Shown in pieces: positions 16,384 through 25,787 of a stretch of DNA of 64,000 nucleotides. Position 1 is the stretch's first letter, and each line of letters opens with the position of its first letter. Below the pieces are notes generated by a model. The model did not search any database. It was not told where the DNA came from and worked only from the letters and a program-made list of their open reading frames with translations. Source of the DNA: Erysipelotrichaceae bacterium (lineage in GTDB: Bacteria; Bacillota_I; Bacilli_A; Erysipelotrichales; Erysipelotrichaceae); assembly GCA_017539105.1 (NCBI GenBank), contig JAFYHQ010000014.1:62001-126000 (forward strand), read 5' to 3'. The position numbers and the translations under genes were made by a program.

Positions 16384-17687
16384 CAGATCACCTCCCGGAT
16401 CGCTTTGATCAGATGATCGATCTCTTCTTTGTCATTCAGTTCGGTCGCACACCAAAGGATCTTGTCATCTTTGATTAGACCGATCAGGATCCCTTTCTCT
16501 TTCAGTTTCTTCTCCAATACGACAGGATCGATCGGAGAATCAGTCAGGAACTCGTGGAAGAACGGTTCCTCATTGACCGCTTTGAAACCGATGGAAGCCA
16601 GGGATTCTTTCAGATAATGCGCATGATCGTAGCAGTTCTTTGCGACTTTGTGCAATCCTTCCGGACCGACTGCCGCCAGATAGACCGATGCGGTCATCGC
16701 ACACAATGCTTCGTTGGAACAGATGTTGCTGGAAGCTTTCTCACGGCGGATGTGCTGTTCACGGGCCTGCAGGGTCAGAACGAAACATCTTCTTCCTTCG
16801 TGATCCGTAGTCTGTCCGACGATACGTCCGGGGAGCTTTCTTGTGAGTTCCTTTGTCGTAGCCATGAAACCCAGATAAGGTCCGCCAAAGGAAAGAGGCA
16901 TACCCAAAGGCTGTCCCTCGCCTACCGCGATATCGACACCAAGTTCACCCGGAGACTTCAGAAGTCCCAGGGAAATCGGATTGACGCTCTCGATCACTTT
17001 GATCTTCTTTTCATGAGCGATACTGACGATCTCTTCGACATCTTCGATGATGCCGTAATAGTTCGGACTCTGTACCAGCACGCATGCGGTGTTCTCATTG
17101 ATGAGATCTGCCAGTTTCGTTGCATCTGTCTTATAGAGATCATCCGTTACCGTGATTCTGACATTACGTGATTCACCATAGGTTCTGATGACTTCCAGAA
17201 CGCGCGGATCGATCGTATTGGAAACCAACGCTTCTGTCTTGTTCTTATCGATCGTCATGAACACGGCTTCCGCAGCAGCGACCGCGCCATCATAAACGGA
17301 TGCATTCGAAACATCCAGTCCGGTCAGTTCGCAGATCTGCGTCTGATATTCGAAAATGGACTGCAGCACGCCCTGAGAGATCTCTGCCTGATACGGGGTA
17401 TAGGCAGTCAGGAATTCTTCCTTGGTAACGATTCCCTTGACGATCGCAGGAATGTAGTGGCGGTAAGCACCTGCTCCGCGGAACAAAGAATCATAGACTT
17501 TATTCTGAGCAGCGATCTTCTTCATCGCTGAAGCGACTGCCATTTCCGGTTTCCCCTCAGGGATATGCAGTTCTTTCAGACGGACATTGGAAGGCACATC
17601 CTCATAGAGCGCATCGATCGACTCCTTGCCGATCGATTGCAGCATCTCTTTCTGGATGGAAACTGTATCAGGGATATAATTGCCCAT
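16383..17687 (-). CDS. gcvPA: Glycine dehydrogenase (decarboxylating) subunit 1
   Basis: N-terminal, PLP-fold half of the split P protein that pairs with GcvPB. 434 residues, normal length. Recognisable segments: FRGAGAYRHYIPAIV, TAYTPYQAEISQGVLQSIFE, SNASVYDGAVAAAEA and GGPYLGFMATT. It lies two bases after gcvH and is translationally tied to gcvPB. Confidence 0.97.
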   Translation of the reverse strand: MGNYIPDTVSIQKEMLQSIGKESIDALYEDVPSNVRLKELHIPEGKPEMAVASAMKKIAAQNKVYDSLFRGAGAYRHYIPAIVKGIVTKEEFLTAYTPYQAEISQGVLQSIFEYQTQICELTGLDVSNASVYDGAVAAAEAVFMTIDKNKTEALVSNTIDPRVLEVIRTYGESRNVRITVTDDLYKTDATKLADLINENTACVLVQSPNYYGIIEDVEEIVSIAHEKKIKVIESVNPISLGLLKSPGELGVDIAVGEGQPLGMPLSFGGPYLGFMATTKELTRKLPGRIVGQTTDHEGRRCFVLTLQAREQHIRREKASSNICSNEALCAMTASVYLAAVGPEGLHKVAKNCYDHAHYLKESLASIGFKAVNEEPFFHEFLTDSPIDPVVLEKKLKEKGILIGLIKDDKILWCATELNDKEEIDHLIKAIREVI

Positions 17688-17689
17688 GA

Positions 17690-18070
17690 TCAGCCTTCCT
17701 GTTCGCAGTGTTCAGCGTAAGCCGCGGCATCCAGCAGTTCTTCGAATTCCGTCACATCGGCGACTTTGATCAGCCATGCAGCATACGGATCTTCATTGAC
17801 CAGAGCCGGATTATCAACGACTTCTTCGTTGACTTCAACGACTTTGCCTGTAACCGGTGAATACACATCGCTGACTGCCTTGACGGATTCGATATCTCCC
17901 AAGGATTCTCCTGCCGTTACTTCATCATCGACAGCTGGCAGATTCACGAATACGACATCGCCTAAAGCGTCCTGCGCAAAATCGGTCAGACCGACGACAT
18001 AGACGCCGTCTTCTTCTTTCAGCCACTCATGGGTTTTCGCATATTTCAATTCTTCGGGATTTTTAAACAT
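17690..18070 (-). CDS. gcvH: Glycine cleavage system H protein
   Basis: Carrier whose lipoylated lysine shuttles the aminomethyl group between P, T and L proteins. 126 residues from the ATG at 18068-18070, set by AAGGAGG eight bases upstream. The lipoylation site is GDIESVKAVSDV with Lys64. The C-terminal tail (LDAAAYAEHCEQEG) is acidic. Confidence 0.96.
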   Translation of the reverse strand: MFKNPEELKYAKTHEWLKEEDGVYVVGLTDFAQDALGDVVFVNLPAVDDEVTAGESLGDIESVKAVSDVYSPVTGKVVEVNEEVVDNPALVNEDPYAAWLIKVADVTEFEELLDAAAYAEHCEQEG

Positions 18071-18094
18071 TTTTTCTTCCTCCTTCAACAATGT

Positions 18095-19186
18095 TTATTT
18101 CTTCGTATAGAAAGGCAAAGGTACGACCTTCGCTTTCAGTCTTCTGCCGCGGACATCGACTTCGACGACCGTATCCAACGCGCTGTATTTTACCGGAATG
18201 AGTGCCATCGCGATCGATGTCTGAAGCAACGGCGAATAAGTGCCGCTGGTCGTATGACCGATCAGTTCATCGTTGAGATAGATATCCTGGTGTTCTCTCA
18301 ATACACCCTTGTCAATGATCTCGAGACCGACTCTTGTCAGCATCTCCTGACCGCGTTCTTTTATTCTCAGCAGAGCTTCTTTGCCTATGAATTCTTCTTT
18401 GTCAGGTTTGATCGCAAAATCCAGTGCCGCTTCGATCGGCGAGATGGTCTCGCTCAGTTCATGTCCATACAAAGGCATTGCCGCCTCCAGACGCAAAGTA
18501 TCACGCGCTCCCAGTCCGCAAGGGATCAGGCCATATTTCTCACCTTTCTCAAGGAGAAGTCTCCACAGTTTTACGATATTCTCGTTTGCAGTATAAATCT
18601 CATAGCCATTCTCTCCGGTATAGCCTGTAAATGAAATCATGCAGTCCATCCCTTCGATCTCGACATGTTCGATGGCGGTGTAATACTTCTGCGGAATGCT
18701 TTCTTCCGGCAGCAGTTCCAGCATCACTTCTTTCGCTCTGGGGCCCTGCAAAGCCACCTGTGCGACGGAATCCGAGATATCCTCGATCACAGTACCTTCC
18801 AGGATATTCTCCTTCATGTGAGCGAAATCCTTGTGTCTGTTCGAGGCATTGACCACGACATAGTAGTAGTCTTCCGCAAACTTGTAGACAAGAAGGTCAT
18901 CGACCGTTCCCCCGTCTGCATAGCACATCGGTGAATAACGGACTTTGCCTAAAGACATCTTGCTGTAATCATTCGTTAAAAGATGATTCAGGCTCTGTGT
19001 CGCGGTTTCTCCCTTAAACGTGATTTCTCCCATATGTGAGACATCAAAAAGCCCGCAGGCCTGACGCACGGCAAGATGCTCCTTGATGACACTCTCATAC
19101 TGAACCGGCAGAAGATAGCCGGCAAAAGGAACGATCTTGCCTTTCAATGAAACATGTTCATCATAAAGCGGTGTTTTTAATTCCAT
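18095..19186 (-). CDS. gcvT: Aminomethyltransferase (glycine cleavage T protein)
   Basis: Transfers the one-carbon unit from aminomethyl-GcvH to tetrahydrofolate, releasing ammonia. 363 residues. N-terminal GLFDVSHMGEI, middle YTGENGYEIY, catalytic Asp region GLGARDTLRLEAAMPLYGHE, C-terminal TSGTYSPLLQTSIAMALI. First gene of the operon. The leader (19187-19260) shows a possible TAAAAT -10 but no glycine riboswitch, which is often found before gcvT in Firmicutes. Confidence 0.97.
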   Translation of the reverse strand: MELKTPLYDEHVSLKGKIVPFAGYLLPVQYESVIKEHLAVRQACGLFDVSHMGEITFKGETATQSLNHLLTNDYSKMSLGKVRYSPMCYADGGTVDDLLVYKFAEDYYYVVVNASNRHKDFAHMKENILEGTVIEDISDSVAQVALQGPRAKEVMLELLPEESIPQKYYTAIEHVEIEGMDCMISFTGYTGENGYEIYTANENIVKLWRLLLEKGEKYGLIPCGLGARDTLRLEAAMPLYGHELSETISPIEAALDFAIKPDKEEFIGKEALLRIKERGQEMLTRVGLEIIDKGVLREHQDIYLNDELIGHTTSGTYSPLLQTSIAMALIPVKYSALDTVVEVDVRGRRLKAKVVPLPFYTKK

Positions 19187-19336
19187 AGCCCTACCCTTTC
19201 CATATAAAAAACTATCGTTTGTATTGAATTATCTGAAAGATGTAATACATGATTACTTTCATCATCCGACTACTATCATTTTAACATATCCGTTCCTTAT
19301 AAGAATATGCAGAAACAGGTTTCCTGAAAAACTTTT

Positions 19337-19368
19337 AGGAATTTTCTGATTTCCTGTGAATAATGTAT
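19337..19368 (+). promoter_or_regulatory. 32-bp conserved motif, copy 1
   Basis: AGGAA, nine bases, TTCCT, then GTGAATAATGTAT. The same 32-base layout recurs at 57753-57784 and, inverted, at 59729-59760. AGGAA-N9-TTCCT is an inverted repeat; AATAAT could be a -10. The ribosome site of the 48-aa ORF touches its end, so it may instead be part of an mRNA leader. Confidence 0.65.
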
Positions 19369-19379
19369 AGGAGGAAAAA

Positions 19380-19526
19380 ATGAACATCCTGAACAAAAGA
19401 GATACGACAAACATCCTGTGTCTGCTGATCAGCGTGATCTCGCTTCTGATCAGCCTTTCTCTGACCATCCTGGTCGATGAACTGGAACAGACGCAGCTTC
19501 TGGCAAATATCATCGCATTATGGTGA
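19380..19526 (+). CDS. Small membrane peptide (48 aa)
   Basis: A perfect AGGAGG stands six bases before the ATG. The peptide has one hydrophobic segment (ILCLLISVISLLISLSLTIL, about 12-31) followed by an acidic stretch and a short hydrophobic tail ending in Trp. It is not part of any larger gene and lies between gcvT and the DUF885 lipoprotein. Its upstream motif is shared with another hydrophobic-peptide locus at 57753-57918 and with an XRE gene. Could be a toxin-like or regulatory peptide; no family recognised. Confidence 0.6.
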   Translation: MNILNKRDTTNILCLLISVISLLISLSLTILVDELEQTQLLANIIALW

Positions 19527-19628
19527 TTTCTGTACCGATCCGCATATCCCTTGTCTTTTACGGACCATGATAAATTCTTTGTTCATACACTATTGCTACC
19601 ATTCGCGGACGACACAGATTCATACAAA

Positions 19629-19656
19629 AAAACTGATGGCTTCTGCCATCAGTTTT
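19629..19656. terminator. Bidirectional terminator
   Basis: A perfect 12-bp stem AAAACTGATGGC (19629-19640) with GCCATCAGTTTT (19645-19656), loop TTCT, T-rich on both sides. Serves the small peptide and the DUF885 gene. Confidence 0.9.
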
Positions 19657-19659
19657 GTT

Positions 19660-21483
19660 CTATCTGTTTGCTTCGATGTATTCGTCTACGGCTTCTTCCA
19701 GGATATTGAACGGAAGCGGGCCGTTCTTCAGCAATGATTCATGATAAGCGACATAATCGAATCTGTCTCCCAAAAGGCCTTTCGCTTTATCGCAGAGCGT
19801 CATGAACGAAGAAGCGCCTAAGCCATAGGTACAGTAGACGCCAGGCATCTCGATCAGGAACTCCATCGCCTGTTTCGCATCGTTTTTATCAAAGCTCATC
19901 AGCAGCGATTCTTTCTCGAAATAGTCGGCGATATCCTGCGCCGTATAGCCATAATAATTCGTCATCAGATCCATCAGAGAATAATAGAAGAAATACCACG
20001 CATCTTCGATGAATAATCCCATGGCTGCATAGTCATTGTCGACACCGCTGAAACGATAAGCGTAATACTGCGCATCGACCGCCCAGCCTTCGGTATAACC
20101 GCCGAAACCGATGACGCTGCGAAAATTGTGCGGATCGGTACGATGATAGTAGACATGCTGGTAAAGATGTCCCGGGAAACCCTCGTGCGAAAGCGTGCCA
20201 TAGGTTTCGAAACCGCCGATCATATTGTTCGGATTGGTGCGGATGATATTCTGGTTGGAATTGTCGATCGGAGATGGCCAGTAATATGCGATTGCGGTAG
20301 CCGGCGCCGTATCGGGATCCAGTTCCTGGATATCGTATTCGACATCGCCCAGATCAGGATAGTAGACATTCAGATGGGTACGCAGATATTCCAGACAGTC
20401 GCGGTTGACCAGTTCCAGATTTTCATTCAGCCCGTTCATCGCTTCCTGCAGAATGGAATAGGCAGTCTCGTCATAGAAACAGCTCACATAAGTCGCTTCC
20501 AGCATGGAGATGTTGTCTTTCAGTTCCTGGAACACATCGTCGATCGGCTGGTTGTTGCTGGCGACAAGATAATAGGTCAGTTCCGCATAATCCTTGTTCA
20601 GCTTGTATAACGCATAGTTTTCGGTCTTCTCTTTGCCACGATACTTTTCGACTTCCTTGCTGACTTTCTCATAGGCAGGAAGCACTTCATTCAGAACGAT
20701 TTCACGGTTCTTCTGTCTGTAGCTTTCTTTTTGCGAATCGGAAAGGAAACCGAGATCTTCCATTCTTTCATCGAACGTCGTGATCAGGGCGTTGTCTTCT
20801 TTCTTATTCAGCATGCCTTCGCAGGTATCCTCGGTATAGTCGATCCAAGGATCGATCATGCCCAGGCCATCCTTGCTTTGTTTCTCCGTGTATTTCAAAG
20901 CATCATCGAAGTAACGGTCCACATCCGCAAGACAAGTCATGTAGTCTTCCACAGATTCTTCATCATAGAAAGTATAATCCGTAAAATTGCTGATCAGATT
21001 CTCTGCCAGGTTGGAACCGGATGAGAACAGGAAATTGTAAGGATAATATGCATAGCTTGCCAAAGTCTCATAAAGAGAATATTCCAGCGCTTCGTAATCG
21101 TACTGCTGACGGTAAGACAGCGTATCATAGTCGAAACTCTGAAGCTCTTCAAGCTGACTTTCCATGTAGTTGAAATCCTCCTGAGGGAATCCATAACTGA
21201 TCTCGCCAAGATCGACCGGAGGCTTTTCGATCCCATATTTCCGATAATCGACGACACTGAAATGCATCGTCATAAAATCCGATCCCATTCCTTCGGTGAA
21301 TACTTTATCCAGGAAGGCATCGAAGTCTTTGTTGTCTTGACGGCTTGTCATATCTTTCGGACGCGTTTCATAATTGCGTATCTTTGCCAGATACTTCGGT
21401 CCATTTTCATTGATTACGATTTTTTTACTTGTACAAGATACCAGCAATAATCCCAGTATCAGCAGTGTCAACAATTTCTTCAT
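19660..21483 (-). CDS. DUF885 lipoprotein, probable zinc peptidase (607 aa)
   Basis: An N-terminal lipoprotein signal (LTLLILGLLLVSC, lipobox Cys17) places it outside the membrane. The rest is the DUF885 fold: helix-rich N half, then LSHEGFPGHLYQHVYYHR (about 432-449), the metal-binding H-E-G-x-P-G-H of this family, and GFGGYTEGWAVDAQYYAYRF with the second Glu ligand region. Family members are thought to be metallopeptidases; substrate unknown. Confidence 0.88.
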   Translation of the reverse strand: MKKLLTLLILGLLLVSCTSKKIVINENGPKYLAKIRNYETRPKDMTSRQDNKDFDAFLDKVFTEGMGSDFMTMHFSVVDYRKYGIEKPPVDLGEISYGFPQEDFNYMESQLEELQSFDYDTLSYRQQYDYEALEYSLYETLASYAYYPYNFLFSSGSNLAENLISNFTDYTFYDEESVEDYMTCLADVDRYFDDALKYTEKQSKDGLGMIDPWIDYTEDTCEGMLNKKEDNALITTFDERMEDLGFLSDSQKESYRQKNREIVLNEVLPAYEKVSKEVEKYRGKEKTENYALYKLNKDYAELTYYLVASNNQPIDDVFQELKDNISMLEATYVSCFYDETAYSILQEAMNGLNENLELVNRDCLEYLRTHLNVYYPDLGDVEYDIQELDPDTAPATAIAYYWPSPIDNSNQNIIRTNPNNMIGGFETYGTLSHEGFPGHLYQHVYYHRTDPHNFRSVIGFGGYTEGWAVDAQYYAYRFSGVDNDYAAMGLFIEDAWYFFYYSLMDLMTNYYGYTAQDIADYFEKESLLMSFDKNDAKQAMEFLIEMPGVYCTYGLGASSFMTLCDKAKGLLGDRFDYVAYHESLLKNGPLPFNILEEAVDEYIEANR

Positions 21484-21517
21484 ATCCGCACCTCTGAAAA
21501 TATTATAATATAAATGT

Positions 21518-21955
21518 ATGCTGACCGATAATATGAACTTGAGACAGATGATCGACTTTCAGCCCAACGAAGAAGACATGGCTCTGCTGGATCTGGATGT
21601 CGTCGTCTATGCCAAAGCATCGATCGTTTCCTTGACAAAACAGGATAACTATGACTTTATCCGTTTTCTGTTTACCGAACAGGATTTCAATATCTTCTTT
21701 AAAGAATATGAAAAGACCGTTTTCTATGATTTCGATGGAACCCGTATCCATGGAGAGAAATTCGTAACGGTCTTTGAACTGTATTCGCTCTATAATTTTA
21801 CGAATACTTCCGAGTATCTGAAGGAAGTACTGGGAACATATACCCACGAAGCCGACGTGATCATCGACTTGTATACGCATGATGACGAAGCCTATCGCTT
21901 ATCCAATCTGGAAGGCATCGTCAAACTGGAAAAGATGGGAGATATCCGGCTTTAA
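21518..21955 (+). CDS. Protein of unknown function (145 aa)
   Basis: An acidic, soluble protein with no signal or membrane segment and no motif I recognise (DLDVVVYAKASIVSL, NFTNTSEYLKEVLGTY). TATAAT at 21504-21509 lies only eight bases before the ATG and there is no ribosome site, so the mRNA may be leaderless; a second ATG five codons later is possible. Converges on pcrA with a 4-base overlap. Confidence 0.65.
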   Translation: MLTDNMNLRQMIDFQPNEEDMALLDLDVVVYAKASIVSLTKQDNYDFIRFLFTEQDFNIFFKEYEKTVFYDFDGTRIHGEKFVTVFELYSLYNFTNTSEYLKEVLGTYTHEADVIIDLYTHDDEAYRLSNLEGIVKLEKMGDIRL

Positions 21956-24093
21956 GAATATTCTTCTTTTTTCTTTTTTCTTAAGGAAGGATGGCTTCCC
22001 AGGATCTTTTTGATCCCGTAAGGATGTTTAAAGGCGATTTCCAGGATTCCGGATTCTTCTTTCAAAACGACGCCTTCTCCGAATGTATCATGAATGACGA
22101 TATCTCCATTCCTGTACCTGTTGTCGACAGGTTTTTCTTTTCTTCGTTCGATGATGATATCATCGTCAAAGATCAGGGAATGTCTTTCTTTCGGTTTTTC
22201 ATCGATATGGTCGATATATGCATCATCGATTTCGCTGATGAATCTGGATTGGATCTTGGAAGACTGGATGACATAGGAAAAGCTGTTGGATTCCGTCAGA
22301 TAGAGCAGTTTCTTGGCTCTTGTGTAGGCCACATAGGCAAGACGCCGTTCTTCTTCGAGACCTTTCTGTCCTTCCGCAAGCGTCCGTTCCGAAGGAAAGA
22401 TCCCTTCGGATAAGCCAATCACAAAGACGACTTCGAATTCCAGACCTTTTGCGGAATGAATCGTACACAGACTTACGACATCGTCGACCTCCATGGAAGC
22501 GCGGTCGGTATACAATGCGATCATCTGCAGATAGTCATCCAGGGTGGATTCGGGATAATCTTCGGAATACTGCTTGATGTCATCGAGCAGGGATTTGACG
22601 TTCTCCAGACGTTCCGTCTCCCCTTCGTTCTCCAGCATCATCCGGTAACCCGAATCGTCCAATACTTCCTGCAGAAGAAGCTCCAGATCGATCTCATTCA
22701 TATCGTTCTTCCACTTTTCGACCATTTTCACGAAACCGTTCAGGACTTCCTTGCTTTTCGGATACAACCCTTCTTTGATCACATCATACATGCTCAGGTT
22801 ACGCTCGTTTGCGATCGCCTGGATCGCGTCGATCGTCTTGGTTCCGATGCTTCGTCTCGGCGTATTGATGATACGGATAAAGGCCAGATCGTCGTTTCTG
22901 GTGATCATTCTTAAATAGGCCAGGATATCTTTGACTTCTTTGCGTTCATAGAATCGCAGTCCGCCATAGATCACATAATGGACCCGATTGTCGATCAGCA
23001 CTTTTTCGATTTCTCTGGAAAGATAGTTTGCCCGATATAGGACAGCCATATCCCGGTAGTTGTAGCCATCGTCATGCAGTTTCATAATCTGGTTGACCAC
23101 ATAGTTGGCTTCCGAAATCTCGCTGTTGCAGCTCTTATGGATGATCTTGGCGCCATCGCCGTTCTTGGAGTAGAGTCTCTTTTCGACTCTGGCGAGATTA
23201 TTCTTGATGACGCTGTTTGCTCCCGAAAGGATATTGTTGGTGGAACGGTAATTCTGATCGAGAATGATGGTCTTGGTGTCGGGGTAATCCTTGTCCATAT
23301 TGACGATGATATTGATATCCGCTCCTCGCCAGGTGAAGATCGTCTGATCGGGATCGCCGACCACATAAAGATTGTCATGACAGGCCGCCAGCTGCCGGAT
23401 CAGAAGATACTGTTCCTTATCCACATCCTGGAATTCATCCACATGGATGTAATGAAAACGGGAGGACCATTTCTCTTTGATATTCGGGAATTTCTTGAAC
23501 AGTCTGGTCGTAAACAGGATCAGGTCATCGAAGTCCAGGGCATACATGTCTTTGAGACGTTTGTCGTAGTATTCATAGACTTTTGCCTTATTCACGATTC
23601 TCGGTTCCCCATAGCTGAATGTCATTGCCTGTACGGGGTCGATGTGCTGGTACTTCATATCGGCAATGTAATCAAGACAGGTTCCGTAAGGGTAATCGGA
23701 CTTGCTGATGCCGATCTGTTTATACGCTTCTTTTAATACCTGCTTCTGGTCATCCGCATCGATGACCGTAAAGTTCTTCGGATAATTTAATGCCACGATA
23801 TCTTCCGAAAGAATGCGCATGCATAAAGAGTGTATCGTTGAGATATGACATCCTGTTCCGTCATCGCCCAGCATGTCGTTGATCCTGTTTTTCATTTCCC
23901 GGGCTGCTTTGTTGGTAAAAGTGATCGCCAGGATATGATAGGGTCTCACATTCTTCTTCTCGATCAGATAAGCGATGCGCATGGTTAAAACCCGGGTCTT
24001 GCCTGAGCCTGCGCCGGCAATGATCCGGATGTGATTGGCGTCGTCGATGACGGCTTGTTTCTGGTTTTCGTTGAGATCGGAATATCGGATCAT
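21952..24093 (-). CDS. pcrA: ATP-dependent DNA helicase PcrA/UvrD
   Basis: Superfamily 1 3'-5' helicase for repair and replication-fork restart. 713 residues: Walker A AGAGSGKTRVL (GAGSGKT at 27-33), motif II DEFQDVDKEQ, motif III VGDPDQTIFTWRGADI, motif IV region QNYRSTNNIL, motif V SAKGLEFEVVFVIG and VI YVAYTRAKKLLYLT. The C-terminus ends in a Tudor-like segment (GDIVIHDTFGEGVVL) known in PcrA for RNA polymerase contact. One base after the upstream gene. Confidence 0.96.
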   Translation of the reverse strand: MIRYSDLNENQKQAVIDDANHIRIIAGAGSGKTRVLTMRIAYLIEKKNVRPYHILAITFTNKAAREMKNRINDMLGDDGTGCHISTIHSLCMRILSEDIVALNYPKNFTVIDADDQKQVLKEAYKQIGISKSDYPYGTCLDYIADMKYQHIDPVQAMTFSYGEPRIVNKAKVYEYYDKRLKDMYALDFDDLILFTTRLFKKFPNIKEKWSSRFHYIHVDEFQDVDKEQYLLIRQLAACHDNLYVVGDPDQTIFTWRGADINIIVNMDKDYPDTKTIILDQNYRSTNNILSGANSVIKNNLARVEKRLYSKNGDGAKIIHKSCNSEISEANYVVNQIMKLHDDGYNYRDMAVLYRANYLSREIEKVLIDNRVHYVIYGGLRFYERKEVKDILAYLRMITRNDDLAFIRIINTPRRSIGTKTIDAIQAIANERNLSMYDVIKEGLYPKSKEVLNGFVKMVEKWKNDMNEIDLELLLQEVLDDSGYRMMLENEGETERLENVKSLLDDIKQYSEDYPESTLDDYLQMIALYTDRASMEVDDVVSLCTIHSAKGLEFEVVFVIGLSEGIFPSERTLAEGQKGLEEERRLAYVAYTRAKKLLYLTESNSFSYVIQSSKIQSRFISEIDDAYIDHIDEKPKERHSLIFDDDIIIERRKEKPVDNRYRNGDIVIHDTFGEGVVLKEESGILEIAFKHPYGIKKILGSHPSLRKKKKEEYS

Positions 24094-24094
24094 C

Positions 24095-25192
24095 TTAATA
24101 CTTGCGTGTTTTCGCTAAATAATAGTTCTTATAGTTTTTATCATCCGTGACATCTTTGACAACTCTGATGTAATCAGGAAGAACGACAGATTCCTGTCCG
24201 TTGTCCGCAACTGCCAGGATGCCTTTCGTCTTGTCGAAATCATAGACATCGAGCTTATAGAACAGATCATCGATGATAAAAGAATAACGCATCTTGTCGG
24301 TCATTTCGATGCTGTGATCGATCTGACGCTGATAGTCGCTGTACTGTCTCTGAGTCAGTACCCGGTCGGTCTTGATCCGTTCATGGGTGGACAGATAATT
24401 GGCTTCGGAATAGGTATAGAGCACATCATCGCCGATGTGTCTTTCTCTGATCCTCTTCTCGTAGCCATCGTCGCTTAAGAGATAGTACTGGATGATATGG
24501 GCATCGGAATAATTGGCTTCCTGCGCGACACGAGCCAGCAGATCCTCGTCCACTTCGATGAGATACTTGTGATACTTCTCGATCGGATAGGCATCGCCGA
24601 GATATTCGAAGACCGACTGTATCGCTTTCAGCATCTTGACTTCAAAGATATCCTCGTTGCCGATGATGACCCGGTTCGGATGATCCTTCCAGGCTTCCAG
24701 AGCAAGATCGTCCGCTCTTCTGGCTTCTTCGATCGTCTCGTATCTCGCGGTATTGTTCGCAAAAGTATAAGCCTCTTCCTTGCCCTTGGCGCTTGTTACG
24801 AGGTGGACGACCATATCGTAGCGGCCGTTGATCTCTTCCGGTTTCATGTCGAATTCCTTAAGGATCTCACGGAACGCTTCTTCGCCGACATAAGACATGT
24901 CATCAAAAAGACCCCGGTCGATGAACACGATCACCTTGTCTCCGCTCATTTCCTGCGCCGCTTTCAGACAAAGTTCTTCTTTCTTCAGCTGCAAAGCGAT
25001 ACAGTACTTCTGGAATTCATACATCCCCAGTGTCGCCGGAGAGATGCCTCCGGAAATCAGATCGGTCGCAGACTCGTTATCGACAATCACCCGATAGCCG
25101 CGTTCCGCAAAAATCTGTCTCGCTTTTGAAGTAAATGTCGTCTTCCCGGAACAAGGTCCGCCTGTAAATACGATGCGTTTAATCGATTTCAT
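24095..25192 (-). CDS. P-loop NTPase with C-terminal CYTH-like domain, Ttd14-like
   Basis: 365 residues. N-terminal P-loop IVFTGGPCSGKTTFTSKA (about 7-24) followed by a NadR/AAA_28-type core with FIDRGLFDDMSYVGEE. The C-terminal half (about 200-365) has IQYYLLSDDGYEKRIRERHI and alternating charged strands like a CYTH/triphosphate tunnel domain. This pairing is known in eukaryotic Ttd14-type proteins and some bacteria; nucleotide or lipid ligands are possible. It overlaps the Nudix gene by 14 bases, pointing to nucleotide metabolism. Confidence 0.78.
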   Translation of the reverse strand: MKSIKRIVFTGGPCSGKTTFTSKARQIFAERGYRVIVDNESATDLISGGISPATLGMYEFQKYCIALQLKKEELCLKAAQEMSGDKVIVFIDRGLFDDMSYVGEEAFREILKEFDMKPEEINGRYDMVVHLVTSAKGKEEAYTFANNTARYETIEEARRADDLALEAWKDHPNRVIIGNEDIFEVKMLKAIQSVFEYLGDAYPIEKYHKYLIEVDEDLLARVAQEANYSDAHIIQYYLLSDDGYEKRIRERHIGDDVLYTYSEANYLSTHERIKTDRVLTQRQYSDYQRQIDHSIEMTDKMRYSFIIDDLFYKLDVYDFDKTKGILAVADNGQESVVLPDYIRVVKDVTDDKNYKNYYLAKTRKY

Positions 25193-25751
25193 ACATCATC
25201 CTCAACTTTTGATTTAACTTGCTGTAAATATTGTCCACGAACCACTTTTCCGTGGATCGTTCCAACGCTTCATCCAATGAGAACCAGGCCACACTGGCGT
25301 TCTCGTCTTCTTTTATTATCAGTTCATCCCGTTCATCTGCCTGCAGAAGATAGGTCACATTCAGATGCATATGGGTCGGCACATAGATGCCTTTCCGGTA
25401 ATGGGAATCGACGGATAGCACTTCCAAAGAGAAGATCTCTTCGCTGAGAGCTTTCACGTGTTCTATTCCGGATTCTTCCTTCACTTCTTTCAAAGCCACG
25501 CGCAGGCAGTCCTCATCCCCATCGCAGTGACCTCCCAGCCAGGACCAGGAATCATAGATCCTGTGGTATGCCATCAGGACTTTACTGAAATCCTGATTGA
25601 CCACCCAGGCGGATGCCGTCATATGCGCGATCTCGTTCTCGCGGAAGAAGGCATTCTCATAGGTATCCAGAAAGGAAAGAATGTTTCTTTGATCCTTCTC
25701 TTCCTGGATATTGAAAGGCTTGTAATGGCTGATCTGATCATAGATATTCAC
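25179..25751 (-). CDS. Nudix hydrolase (190 aa)
   Basis: Hydrolyses nucleoside diphosphate derivatives. The Nudix box is GGHCDGDEDCLRVALKEVKE followed by ESGIE (about 73-97), with a TASAWVVN strand before it. The start is GTG (25749-25751). TAAAAT lies exactly six bases before it and no ribosome site is present, so translation is probably leaderless. A leading helix segment of about 40 residues is typical of the YfcD-like group. Exact substrate unknown. Confidence 0.9.
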   Translation of the reverse strand: MNIYDQISHYKPFNIQEEKDQRNILSFLDTYENAFFRENEIAHMTASAWVVNQDFSKVLMAYHRIYDSWSWLGGHCDGDEDCLRVALKEVKEESGIEHVKALSEEIFSLEVLSVDSHYRKGIYVPTHMHLNVTYLLQADERDELIIKEDENASVAWFSLDEALERSTEKWFVDNIYSKLNQKLRMMYEID

Positions 25752-25757
25752 ATACTT

Positions 25758-25781
25758 ATTTTACACCAAGCATGTTAAAAT
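25758..25781. promoter_or_regulatory. Back-to-back -10 boxes of two leaderless genes
   Basis: TAAAAT on the minus strand (25758-25763) and TAAAAT on the plus strand (25776-25781) each stand exactly six bases before a start codon (GTG 25751, ATG 25788). The whole intergenic space is 36 bases, with no room for leaders. Confidence 0.7.
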
Positions 25782-25787
25782 TTAGTT

